64,000 bases of DNA from Herbidospora mongoliensis (GTDB lineage: Bacteria > Actinomycetota > Actinomycetes > Streptosporangiales > Streptosporangiaceae), in contig NZ_BBXD01000020.1 of the NCBI RefSeq assembly GCF_001570545.1, forward strand, positions 124,001-188,000, written 5' to 3'. Each line of letters begins with the position of its first letter. The first letter of the stretch is position 1. Of this stretch, positions 1 through 8,486 are shown piece by piece. The position numbers and the translations under genes are program-made. Under the pieces are notes generated by a model. The model made no database searches. It was not told the origin of the DNA and worked only from the letters and a program-made list of their open reading frames with translations.

Positions 1-1
1 A

Positions 2-793
2 CCGACGAACTTCGCCGTCAACGGCGTGACCTGCGGAGGGAGCGGGCCGACCACGTCCCCCACTCCTACTCCCACTCCCACCAGAACGCCTACGCCCACA
101 CCGACGCCGCAGCCCTCCTCGTGGCCCACACCGACGGGGCAGGTCGCCGTCAACGGCACCATCTCCGTCTCCGGCACCTTCGACGGTGGCATGCGGCGGT
201 ACTGCTGCATGGGCGACGGCGGACAGGAGGAGAGCCAGGATCCGGTGTTCCAGCTCGCCAACGGGGCGACGCTGCAGAACGTCATCATCGGCGCCCCCGC
301 CGGTGACGGCGTGCACTGTGCCGGGTCGTGCACGCTCCGGAACGTCTGGTGGGAGGACGTCGGCGAGGACGCCGCCACCTTCCGGGGCAGCGGTGACCCC
401 AGTTTCCTCGTCGACGGCGGCGGCGCGAGATACGCGAGCGACAAGGTCTTCCAGCACAACGGGCCGGGGACGCTCACGGTCCAGAACTTCCAGGCCGTCA
501 ACTTCGGGACGTTCTACCGCTCGTGCGGCAACTGCTCCTCGCAGTACCAGCGTGACGTCGTCCTGAGGAACGTCACCCTGACCCGTCCGGGCAACACCGT
601 CGCCGGGGTCAACGTCAACTACGGCGACACGGCCCGGTTCTCCGGGATCACGATCGTCAACGACTCGGGTCGGTCGATGGTGATCTGCCGCAAGTACAAC
701 GGCAACAGCAGCGGCAACGAACCGACCCAGGTCGGCACCGGGGCCGACTCGACGAACTGCTTCTATTCGGCGTCGGATCTGACGTACCGATGA
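2..793 (+). CDS. Secreted CBM2-PL3 pectate lyase, 3' part only
   Basis: The gene enters from the left edge, so its start and signal peptide are missing. The first codons read TNFAVNGVTCG, typical of the last strand of a CBM2 cellulose-binding module. A Pro/Thr linker (about residues 13-45 of the visible part) joins it to a domain of about 200 residues. That domain has the features of family 3 pectate lyases: VNGTISVSGTFDGGM, the run of asparagines and valines of a parallel beta-helix (LQNVIIG, LRNVWWEDVGEDAA), and several cysteines. PL3 enzymes cleave polygalacturonate by calcium-dependent beta-elimination outside the cell. The CBM2 would hold the enzyme on plant cell wall. Family assignment is from motifs; substrate is inferred. 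Confidence 0.85.
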   Translation, partial: PTNFAVNGVTCGGSGPTTSPTPTPTPTRTPTPTPTPQPSSWPTPTGQVAVNGTISVSGTFDGGMRRYCCMGDGGQEESQDPVFQLANGATLQNVIIGAPAGDGVHCAGSCTLRNVWWEDVGEDAATFRGSGDPSFLVDGGGARYASDKVFQHNGPGTLTVQNFQAVNFGTFYRSCGNCSSQYQRDVVLRNVTLTRPGNTVAGVNVNYGDTARFSGITIVNDSGRSMVICRKYNGNSSGNEPTQVGTGADSTNCFYSASDLTYR

Positions 794-795
794 AG

Positions 796-828
796 GAAGG
801 GCGGTCGCCTGATCCGCGACCGCCCTTC
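796..828. terminator. Bidirectional terminator hairpin
   Basis: A perfect 13-bp inverted repeat (GAAGGGCGGTCGC at 796-808, GCGACCGCCCTTC at 816-828) with a 7-nt loop begins directly after the pectate lyase stop codon and touches the stop of the convergent gene. It lacks a U-tract, as is usual in actinomycetes. Confidence 0.8.
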
Positions 829-1409
829 TACCCGGTCAACCGGTACAACGTTCCTGTCGAGGAGAACCAGTCCCGGTCGATGAATCGGCCGGTGATCCGT
901 CCCACCATGCACAGGATCCGCTCGAAGACGTCGCGGGTGGGCATTCCGTCATCGAGTTCCAGCCCTCGCGAATAGCGCGTGAATTCCTCCACCTCGCCTG
1001 TTCCGCCGGGATAGGGCGGCGACACGTCGCCGACGCAGACGCCGTCATAGTTGTACAGGTTGTGAAGATGTCCGGTCCCCCAGACGAAGAAGACATCGAA
1101 AACGCGCCGGTTTTCCGCGCTCAACGCGTCGATCACCTCCCTGGGCGGCATGGGACCGCTCAACGTGAGCATGTGCGCCCAGCCGGGCGCGTGTTCGCCG
1201 AGCCATATGACCACGTCCCCGGGGTAGGGGTCGTGCGATTCCATGGCCGTGGCGAAATCGCAGGAGATTCCCGACTCCGGGTCGAGCCCCATGCGTCTCA
1301 CCGCGTCACCGAGGTCGTCCGTCTGGATCCACTGGCCGCTGAACTGCTCGTGCAGTCCGTGTTCGCGCAGTAGATCCCATTGACGTTCCAGGGGATATTC
1401 GTCCAGCAC
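828..1409 (-). CDS. Small cytoplasmic protein, candidate immunity protein
   Basis: 193 residues from a GTG start with an AAGGA ribosome site about 7 nt upstream. It has no signal peptide or membrane segment. Acidic, aromatic-rich stretches (GDVVIWLGEHAPGW, VFFVWGTGHLHNLYNYDG) vaguely recall uncharacterised actinobacterial families such as DUF6461, but I do not recognise it with certainty. It lies 66 bp behind, and on the same strand as, the giant secreted protein with a nuclease-like C-terminus. A small intracellular protein in that place is the usual position for an immunity protein. A hairpin sits between the two genes. The immunity role is inference from position only. Confidence 0.5.
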   Translation of the reverse strand: MLDEYPLERQWDLLREHGLHEQFSGQWIQTDDLGDAVRRMGLDPESGISCDFATAMESHDPYPGDVVIWLGEHAPGWAHMLTLSGPMPPREVIDALSAENRRVFDVFFVWGTGHLHNLYNYDGVCVGDVSPPYPGGTGEVEEFTRYSRGLELDDGMPTRDVFERILCMVGRITGRFIDRDWFSSTGTLYRLTG

Positions 1410-1430
1410 AACGCATTCCTTCGGACGGGC

Positions 1431-1459
1431 GGAGGGAGGGGCGGCACGCCCCTCCCTCC
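1431..1459 (-). terminator. Hairpin between giant protein and downstream small gene
   Basis: A perfect 13-bp stem (GGAGGGAGGGGCG at 1431-1443 against 1447-1459) with a 3-nt loop lies 17 nt beyond the stop of the giant gene and 21 nt before the start of the next gene on the same strand. It may end or reduce transcription into the small gene. Confidence 0.65.
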
Positions 1460-1475
1460 GCTGGAAACTATCGAA

Positions 1476-4400
1476 CTATGGTCTGACGAGCACCCAGAAA
1501 GAGTCTCCCGTGTTGATTCGGTAGTCGGCGTAGAAATTACCCATCATGCTGCCGTGCAGGCCGTTGTGGGTCGTGCTGACCGCGCGCACGGAGTAGTTTC
1601 CGTGGCCCTTCTGGTCGCGTCCGGCGGCCCCTTCGTAGCTCGCGGCGACCGGGAATTCGTCACACTGCACACCGGGGGACGGGGGATACCAGGTGGGCTC
1701 CTTCGCATGGGGGTATTTATCGCGGAAATAGTATTTGCAGAAGTTGGTGCCTCTGTCCTTCTTCCACGTGGCCTTTCCGTCCGCCCCGAAGTCGACGTTC
1801 AGCTCGATGTTCGAGAAGAACCCGCGGTTGATGTGATCTTCGTTGCTCGGCCGCTTCGTCAGGGGCGGACTCGACGGGACGCCCCAGTTTCCGGGGATCG
1901 CCTTGGGCAGGTCGGCGGCGGTTTGCACTCTGTAGGGAGGGAACGAGGGTTTCGACCAGTCGTGCCCCGGCCGGTTGGGCGGATAGGTGAATTTGTTGGT
2001 GTCCACGTCGAGAGCGTCTTCGATGTGGTCGATCACCTCGCGGAAACCGGGGTTTCCGCTCTTGGACATGATGAAGACCCGATGCGCCCGGGAGTTGATG
2101 CATCCTCCGATGTGATCGGGGACGCCGTCTTTGACATTCTCGGATCTGCCGAGGACGTCCCAGTCGCACTGGAAGTGAGGGGCGTACAAGGTGTTGTCCG
2201 CACGCCCGTCTCCGTGTCGGATCACGCCGAAACGCTCACCTCTCTTACCCATGATCTCCTGAGACCACAGCCTGACTTCGAAGTCCTGGGGGCCAAGCCG
2301 GGTGATCATGGGTTTGATGGTGCACACCGTGTTGCGTCCCTGACGCTGGGGATTCGCATCGATCAAATAGGAGACATTGTTGGTCGTCTCCCACTGTTCG
2401 ACGCGCTTCTGCTGGGCCTGGCCGCTCGTCATCCGGCAGGGGCTGCCGTTCTCCGACTCCAATTGGACGTCGAGCCTGACCTGGAAGTTCTTCAGCATCT
2501 CGTCGTGGTCGGTGCGCCGTACGCCGTTCTCGATGATGGCGAAGTCCTGCATCCGCACGAACACCTTCATGTTCTGCGGATTCAGGCCGCTGCCTTCACC
2601 TCCGACGACCCCGTCGCCTTCGGCGTCGCCCAGGTAACTGGTGGCCACCCAGGTCGTCCGGAAGCGGAGGTACGTTTTGGCGTGCCATTGCTGCGCCAGT
2701 TCCCATGACAGTCCCAGCAGGCCGAGAATGCCGGACTTGGGAGTGCCGGTTTTAGGAGTGACCTTGTTGCTGGCCGGCTTTCCCTTCTTCTTGCCGTCCT
2801 CGTCCTCCTCGATCTCATAAGTTCCGATGGTGACCCAGGAAGACCAGCAGGAGGTGTACACGCGCTCCTGAATACGCGCGTATTCGGGGTGGCCGTACAT
2901 CGGAGGCGTGTCCTCGCACTGTTCCAATGAGAGGTGGTTGTGGTTGAAGCCGGGAGTGGCTGCCGTGGCCTGTGGCGCCGCGAGACTTTCGAGCCTCGCA
3001 CTCCGGGCATCCGGGCTCGCGAACAGTGCCGTGATCCCGGCGGCGTCGAGCGGCCGCTGGAAGATCTGGAGGTCGTCCAGATCGCCCTTGATCCTGCTGC
3101 CCAGGGTCATCGCGGTGTCGGCGTGCCAGGCGGGAGAGGTGACCGGTGTGGTCTGGAGAAGGGTTCCGTTGAGGTAGAGCGCGGTGGTCCCGGCGGCGGC
3201 GTCGTAGACGCCGGCCAGGTGGAACCATTCGCCGACCGGTGGTTCGACGCCGGAGAGCACACCCTGGGTGGTCGCGGCGGCGGTGTCGCTGCCGGTCAGG
3301 GTGAACACCAGGCCGTCGCCGGGGGTGTTGCCGAGCCGGAACGGCGCCTGGTGGACGCCCCTCTGCTCGACGACGGAATAGTCGCCCTCCTTGTCGTCCC
3401 AGCGCAGCCAGGCGGCGGCGGTGAAGCTCTCGTCGGTCCGTATCACCGCTTCGGCGGTCTGAGCGAGGGGTTCTTCGCCGGGCTGGGTGACGTCGACGGT
3501 CACCTGCTGCCAGTCCGACCAAGGTGAGGCGAGGTCACCGGCGACGGCGCGCAGCCGCCAGCGGATCTGCCATCCGTCGGTGAGTTCGCCCGCCGGGACG
3601 GTGAGGACGGCCTGTCCGCCCGAGCCGACGGAAGCCGAGGTGCCGGTCCATACCTGGGTGCCGTCGTGTTCGATCTCGGCTTCGGCGCTGAGCGGCTGAC
3701 CGGTCGGATGGACCAGGGTGGCGGCCAGCTTGGGGGTGAGTGTGGTGGCCGTGGCGATGCCGTCCACGACCTTGGACGGGGTGATGGTCAGGCCGGTGGC
3801 CGTCGGTTTGGGCACCGTGACCGTGAACGTGTGCCAGCCGGACCACTCGGAGGTGGCGGTGGCGGAGACCGCGCGGGCCCGCCAGCGGACCTGCCGGCCG
3901 TCCGTCAGGGTGTTCGCCGGGACGGCGATGCTCGCCTGGGTTCCGGCCGGGACGTTGTCGGCGGCGCCGGTCCAGATCTGGACGCCGTCGTGTTCGATCT
4001 CGGCTTCGGCCCGCAGCGGCTTGCCGGCCGGGTCGGCGACCTGGACGAGCAGTGCCGGGGTGCGGGTCGGGGTGACGGTGGCGCCGTCCACCTGCGTGGA
4101 CGGGCTGACCTGCAGCGCCCCCACGGCCGGTTCGGAGACGGGGTCGGGCAGGTCGACGGTCAGTGCCTGCCACGGCGACCAGGGTGAGGCGACGGTGGTG
4201 GCGGTGTTGACCGCGCGGACCCGCCAGCGTCCCTGCCAGCCGTCGGTCAGCGTCCCGCCCGGGACGGTGACCGTGGCCTGGGTCCCGGAGGCGACGCCGT
4301 TGGCGGCGCCGGTCCAGGTCTGGCCGTTGCGCTCGACCTCGAAGTCGGCGCGCACCGGCTGTGCGGCCGGGTCGGTGACCAGCGTGTGCAGGGCCGGGGT

Positions 4401-7400
4401 CAGGCTGGTCGTGACGGTGGTCCCGCCGACCTGCTGCGACGGCGTGACCTGGAACTGCGCCACCGTCGGGTTCGGCACGTCCACGACGGCCCGCTGCCAG
4501 TCCGACCAGGCCGACGAGGTGGTGGTCGAGGTCGCGCGGGCGCGCCACCTGATCTGCCAGCCGTCGGTCAGTTTCGCGGCCGGGACGGTCGCGGTGGCCT
4601 GGCCGCCGGAGGCGATCGCTGCCGAGGCGCCGGTCCAGATCTGGCCGGTGCCCTGTCCGGTGGCGGCGGGGTCGTGCTCGATCTCGAACTGGCCGGTGAG
4701 ATTGCCCCCGGCCGTGTCGGTGACGGTGCCGGCCAGCTGCGGGGTGAGCGAGGTGACGGTCGTGGCGCCGTTCACCACCTGGGCGGGGGTGACGGACAGT
4801 GCGTTGATCGCCGGGGCGGAGGCCGCTCCGGCGGTGGTGACGGTGAGCGTCGGGGGCGGGCCGTAGCCGAAGTAGTCCTCGCTGGAGGCGAAGACGCGGT
4901 AGTTGCCGGCCGTGTTGGACTCGTTGGGGAGCATCAGCACGAGGCCCTGGTTGGCGGCTCCGGCGGCCCAGTCCTGGGCGATGCCGGTGATCGTCCACTC
5001 CATGGGGGCGATTCCGCCGGCGCAGGACTCGCCGGGACCGGTGAGGGTGGTGACGGCGTCCTCGGTGGTGGCGGCGGGCTTGTTGCCCCAGGTCAGGTTG
5101 GTCTCGTTCCAGGTCCCGGTCAGGCGGCGTACCTGGATGCCCGCGCCCGCCACGGTTCCGCAGACGTGGGAGTCGATGGTGGTCAGCGCCAGCTTGGCCG
5201 AGGTCACGGTCGCGCCGGCCAGGCTCGACGTGGTGAACCGCAGGTGGGTCCGGGTGAGCTCGCCGAAGAACCGGCCCGCCATCATGTTGGGCACGGTGGG
5301 ATCGGCCGGGGATCCCGAGGTGTTCGAGGCCCAGACGTCGACGTCGTTGTTCAGCGGCAGGGTGACGGTGGGGTCCACCCGGACGGGATACTTCGTGTCC
5401 GGGTCGGTCAGGAACGCGTGGTCGGGCTTGAGCACCAGTTCGGTGCGCCCGTTCCCGGTGACGACATCGGTGGCGACCGCCTCCCGGCTGCCCGGCGTGG
5501 AGTCCCACATCACCGGCCGCGGCGCCGAGGCGACGGTCTTCTTCCCGTCGGACAGGAGCAGACGGCCGCCCTTGCCCTCGGACAGGGCCAGCCCCTCGGT
5601 CTCCACCCCGATGCGGACCTCCAGCGGCTCGGCCGGGCGCTCCCGCAGGACCACGTCGTGCCGGAAACCGGTCGCCAGCGCGGTCACCACCAGGTCGGCG
5701 CCCTTGCCCGCCGCGTCGGCGAAGGTGGCGACGTTCTTCTCGACGATCGGCTTGGGCAGCGGGGTCGGCCAGCTGAGGGAGTACGACCGCCCCCCGGCCG
5801 CCGTCATGGACGCGAACGCGCCCGTGCCACCCGTGGACACCTGCACCGAGACGCCCGCGGCCTGCGCCTTGGGCCGCAGGACACCGTCCTGTTCGACCAG
5901 TCCGGTGTCGATCGGCGCCCACCCGTCACCCCGTTCGACCCGGACCGGGCCCGCGGTGAACTCGGTGCGGAACGTGCCGTCCGGCTGGGCGTACGTGATG
6001 CTGGTGGGGGTGGTCGCCTCCGCCACCTCGACGCGACTCCCCAGTCGCGCCGCCTCGTGGGACGCGGCGGCACGAGCCTCGGTCGGCTGGTTCGAGAGCG
6101 CGCTCCCGTTCTTGCCGGCGATCCACGACGCGGTCTGGTTCAGCGTCGCGTCACGGTCGTTGCCGGAGGAGTCGGCGGTGGTCGCCCCTTCTTCCTCGTC
6201 GAATCTCCAGTGAGCCGCGGCCTGCCGCAGAGTGGTGAACGACCAGGTGTGGGGGGCCATCTCGTTCTCCCCCTCGTCGATCGCCCCCGAGACCTCGACG
6301 GTGTGGACGTCGCCCGGTTCGAGCGCCTGAGCGGAGGTGAAGGTGAGCACCTTCTCCGTTGCGTCGAGAGTCACCACTCCCTCGGCCTGGGTGCCGCCCG
6401 CGTCCTTGACGATCACGCTCGCGTGGGCACTGCTGACAGGCTCGGAGAAGGTCACCTTCACCAGCGCGTCGAGCGGGACCTCCACGGCGCCGGCCGCGGG
6501 TTCGACGGAGATCACCCGAGGCGGGCTCGTGTCGCCACCTTCCCCGTCGCCGCCCTGGCTGTCGTCGCCCGAGTCGAGGTTCTCCGGCCCGATCTCCTCC
6601 ACCTGGCCGTCGCGGTTGGCCGCGATCTGGTTCGCCAGCGTCTCGGTGATCATGACCGACTCCGTCCCCGGGGGCCGGTAGGCCGACATGGCGATGGCCT
6701 CCTCGTACGTGGGGAGGTTCGTCAGCTCCGTGTTGGTCATCATGACGACGTCCTCGAGCACGGGCTCCGGCTCCGGCTCCGGCATCAGGAAGTCGACGGT
6801 CAGGATGGGCGGGTGGAGCTGCCCCTTGCAGTCCTCCAGCGGCGTCGTGCGGCAACCGCCCGCCTCCTCGGGGCGGTAGCGCCGCCAGTTACGCAACTCC
6901 GACTCGTTGCCCGCGGTCAGCTGGATGCCGTAGTTGTCGGCGCCGTTGACCCACTCCTGCACGACCGTGTTCAGCGAGTGCGTCAGCGTCCAGGGATAGC
7001 CCATCGCGCCGGTGCAGTCCTCGCTGTAGGCGCCCCCTTCGTTGTTCGCACCCACGTTGGTGGTGTACGGCTGGCTGCCCCACTCCAGCGACAGCTCGTC
7101 CCAGTAGGTGGTGATCCGCCGCGCGGTGATGCCGGTCCCGACCGGATTGCCGCAGGCGTTGGACAGGTAGTTCCACAGGTGAAGGTCGGCGTTCTCCACC
7201 GTCGCGCCGGCGAAGGTGTCGGGGATGTCGGGGAACTGGAGATAACCGCGCCACCGCTTGGCGATGTTGCTGGCATACGACTTGCCGACCACGATCTGGT
7301 CCTGGTTGAAGGTGTTCCAGCTGTCCTGGTAGTCGTAGTCGTTGATCCAGGTGTCCATCCCCTCGTACTGGCCGGTGTGTCCCTCCCACCAGTCGCCCGC

Positions 7401-8297
7401 CGCCGCCATCAGCGTCACCGGGTAGACGACCGCGGGGTCGGCCAGGAACGCGGCCTCCGGGGTGAAGACCAGGGTCGTGCCGTCCTCGGCGAGCGTCACG
7501 GCCGCCGTGCCGGCCTTACCCGCATCGAGCGGGCCGGTGGAGTCGGCGGCCCTGGCGTCCTGTACCAGGGTGGGCCGCACCTCGGTGACCGTCTTGCCGT
7601 CCGCGCCCACGATCACCGGCCGGCCCGCGCCGCCCTTCTTGAACGACAACCCCTCGGGCAGGTCCACCGGGACCCGGAAGGAGACCGGGCCCGCGGGCCG
7701 CTGCCGGATGACGACCTTCTGCTGGAAACCGGTCGGTGTCGCGGCCACCAGCAGGTCACGGCCCTGCCCGTAAGCATCCGGGTAGGTCGCGGTGTTGCCC
7801 TTCAGCTTGGGCGCGGGCAACACCGACGCCGTGGTGATCTTCGCCTCGGCGTCGGCCTTGAGCAGAGTCCTGTCCTGACCGTCGGACAGCGCGAGGCCGC
7901 CCGCCACCGCCTTGGGTCTGATGACCCCGCCGGTCGCCACCAGGGTGGTGTCGATCGGCGTCAAACCCTTACCGTCGGCTGTCCTCACGCGGATCGGCTT
8001 GGTGCTGAGCTCCATCCGGACCGTCTTGCCGTCCGGGTTGGCGTAGTAGGTGGCGCTCTCCGAGCGCATCGACTCGATCTCGACGCGGCGGTTGTCCTTC
8101 TCGGCCTGCGCCAGCGCCTTCTCCGTCGGGGTCTCCGGTGGCGGTTCGGCGAGGGCGGGTGGCGGAGTGGGCGGGGGACTGGGGTTCTGAGCGGAAGCCG
8201 GTGTGCTCATGAGCGAGAGAGGCATTGCCAGCGTCACGATCGCGGCGGCACTACGCCGGGCGAACGACCCCGGCATTGCCAGTGATGACTTTTTCAC
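1476..8297 (-). CDS. Giant secreted DNRLRE/LamG protein with NucA/NucB-like C-terminus
   Basis: 2273 residues from a GTG start with GAAAGG upstream. A Sec signal peptide ends at ASA|Q (about residue 36). In order: a beta-rich domain (55-300); a DNRLRE domain (300-500); a Glu-Pro linker; a Big_5 Ig-like domain (590-690); the first part of a LamG domain (WRFDEEEG, 695-735); a second copy of the beta-rich domain (740-980); a second DNRLRE domain (984-1150); four Ig-like repeats of about 110 residues (1167-1604); the rest of a LamG fold (1605-1765); and a polymorphic tail. The last 70 residues carry CDEFPVAASYEGA, NYSVRAVS and a GDSFWV-like strand, matching the NucA/NucB deoxyribonuclease family. 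This is the layout of a contact-dependent or secreted polymorphic toxin. Nuclease activity and toxin role are inferred. Confidence 0.75.
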   Translation of the reverse strand: MKKSSLAMPGSFARRSAAAIVTLAMPLSLMSTPASAQNPSPPPTPPPALAEPPPETPTEKALAQAEKDNRRVEIESMRSESATYYANPDGKTVRMELSTKPIRVRTADGKGLTPIDTTLVATGGVIRPKAVAGGLALSDGQDRTLLKADAEAKITTASVLPAPKLKGNTATYPDAYGQGRDLLVAATPTGFQQKVVIRQRPAGPVSFRVPVDLPEGLSFKKGGAGRPVIVGADGKTVTEVRPTLVQDARAADSTGPLDAGKAGTAAVTLAEDGTTLVFTPEAAFLADPAVVYPVTLMAAAGDWWEGHTGQYEGMDTWINDYDYQDSWNTFNQDQIVVGKSYASNIAKRWRGYLQFPDIPDTFAGATVENADLHLWNYLSNACGNPVGTGITARRITTYWDELSLEWGSQPYTTNVGANNEGGAYSEDCTGAMGYPWTLTHSLNTVVQEWVNGADNYGIQLTAGNESELRNWRRYRPEEAGGCRTTPLEDCKGQLHPPILTVDFLMPEPEPEPVLEDVVMMTNTELTNLPTYEEAIAMSAYRPPGTESVMITETLANQIAANRDGQVEEIGPENLDSGDDSQGGDGEGGDTSPPRVISVEPAAGAVEVPLDALVKVTFSEPVSSAHASVIVKDAGGTQAEGVVTLDATEKVLTFTSAQALEPGDVHTVEVSGAIDEGENEMAPHTWSFTTLRQAAAHWRFDEEEGATTADSSGNDRDATLNQTASWIAGKNGSALSNQPTEARAAASHEAARLGSRVEVAEATTPTSITYAQPDGTFRTEFTAGPVRVERGDGWAPIDTGLVEQDGVLRPKAQAAGVSVQVSTGGTGAFASMTAAGGRSYSLSWPTPLPKPIVEKNVATFADAAGKGADLVVTALATGFRHDVVLRERPAEPLEVRIGVETEGLALSEGKGGRLLLSDGKKTVASAPRPVMWDSTPGSREAVATDVVTGNGRTELVLKPDHAFLTDPDTKYPVRVDPTVTLPLNNDVDVWASNTSGSPADPTVPNMMAGRFFGELTRTHLRFTTSSLAGATVTSAKLALTTIDSHVCGTVAGAGIQVRRLTGTWNETNLTWGNKPAATTEDAVTTLTGPGESCAGGIAPMEWTITGIAQDWAAGAANQGLVLMLPNESNTAGNYRVFASSEDYFGYGPPPTLTVTTAGAASAPAINALSVTPAQVVNGATTVTSLTPQLAGTVTDTAGGNLTGQFEIEHDPAATGQGTGQIWTGASAAIASGGQATATVPAAKLTDGWQIRWRARATSTTTSSAWSDWQRAVVDVPNPTVAQFQVTPSQQVGGTTVTTSLTPALHTLVTDPAAQPVRADFEVERNGQTWTGAANGVASGTQATVTVPGGTLTDGWQGRWRVRAVNTATTVASPWSPWQALTVDLPDPVSEPAVGALQVSPSTQVDGATVTPTRTPALLVQVADPAGKPLRAEAEIEHDGVQIWTGAADNVPAGTQASIAVPANTLTDGRQVRWRARAVSATATSEWSGWHTFTVTVPKPTATGLTITPSKVVDGIATATTLTPKLAATLVHPTGQPLSAEAEIEHDGTQVWTGTSASVGSGGQAVLTVPAGELTDGWQIRWRLRAVAGDLASPWSDWQQVTVDVTQPGEEPLAQTAEAVIRTDESFTAAAWLRWDDKEGDYSVVEQRGVHQAPFRLGNTPGDGLVFTLTGSDTAAATTQGVLSGVEPPVGEWFHLAGVYDAAAGTTALYLNGTLLQTTPVTSPAWHADTAMTLGSRIKGDLDDLQIFQRPLDAAGITALFASPDARSARLESLAAPQATAATPGFNHNHLSLEQCEDTPPMYGHPEYARIQERVYTSCWSSWVTIGTYEIEEDEDGKKKGKPASNKVTPKTGTPKSGILGLLGLSWELAQQWHAKTYLRFRTTWVATSYLGDAEGDGVVGGEGSGLNPQNMKVFVRMQDFAIIENGVRRTDHDEMLKNFQVRLDVQLESENGSPCRMTSGQAQQKRVEQWETTNNVSYLIDANPQRQGRNTVCTIKPMITRLGPQDFEVRLWSQEIMGKRGERFGVIRHGDGRADNTLYAPHFQCDWDVLGRSENVKDGVPDHIGGCINSRAHRVFIMSKSGNPGFREVIDHIEDALDVDTNKFTYPPNRPGHDWSKPSFPPYRVQTAADLPKAIPGNWGVPSSPPLTKRPSNEDHINRGFFSNIELNVDFGADGKATWKKDRGTNFCKYYFRDKYPHAKEPTWYPPSPGVQCDEFPVAASYEGAAGRDQKGHGNYSVRAVSTTHNGLHGSMMGNFYADYRINTGDSFWVLVRP
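3484..4806 (-). repeat. Four tandem Ig-like protein repeats
   Basis: Within the giant protein four units of about 108-112 residues follow one another. Each contains a (V/I)(T/S)P(S/A)...V(D/N)G start, a central IWTG or TWTG, a (L/T)TDG(W/R)Q(I/G/V)RWR motif and a closing WSDWQ-like strand. They are stalk-type repeats. The DNA copies are similar but clearly diverged. Confidence 0.75.
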
Positions 8298-8440
8298 TCC
8301 AGCCTTTCGGATGAATTCGACAAAACTGGGTGATCATGACACTGGTTGAGTGATCAGTAAAGATCATTTCAGTAACGGGAAAGAGGTGTTCCGTTACGTC
8401 GGAGGGAGTATCGGCTGATCAGCGAGCATGTGGACGCGAT

Positions 8441-8475
8441 GAAGGGCCGGTCCGAATTCGACGGACCGGCCCTTC
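8441..8475 (-). terminator. Terminator of the discoidin-domain gene
   Basis: A perfect 14-bp inverted repeat (GAAGGGCCGGTCCG at 8441-8454, its complement at 8462-8475) with a 7-nt loop lies 11 nt beyond the stop at 8487 and separates it from the promoter region of the giant gene. Confidence 0.85.
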
Positions 8476-8486
8476 GTGCAATAGGA

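Noticed and set aside
4386-8285. A 1299-residue open frame on the plus strand opposite the giant gene
   Set aside because: It is rich in Arg, Gly and His, has no signal, domain or ribosome site, and follows from the strong GC third-position bias of the real minus-strand gene.
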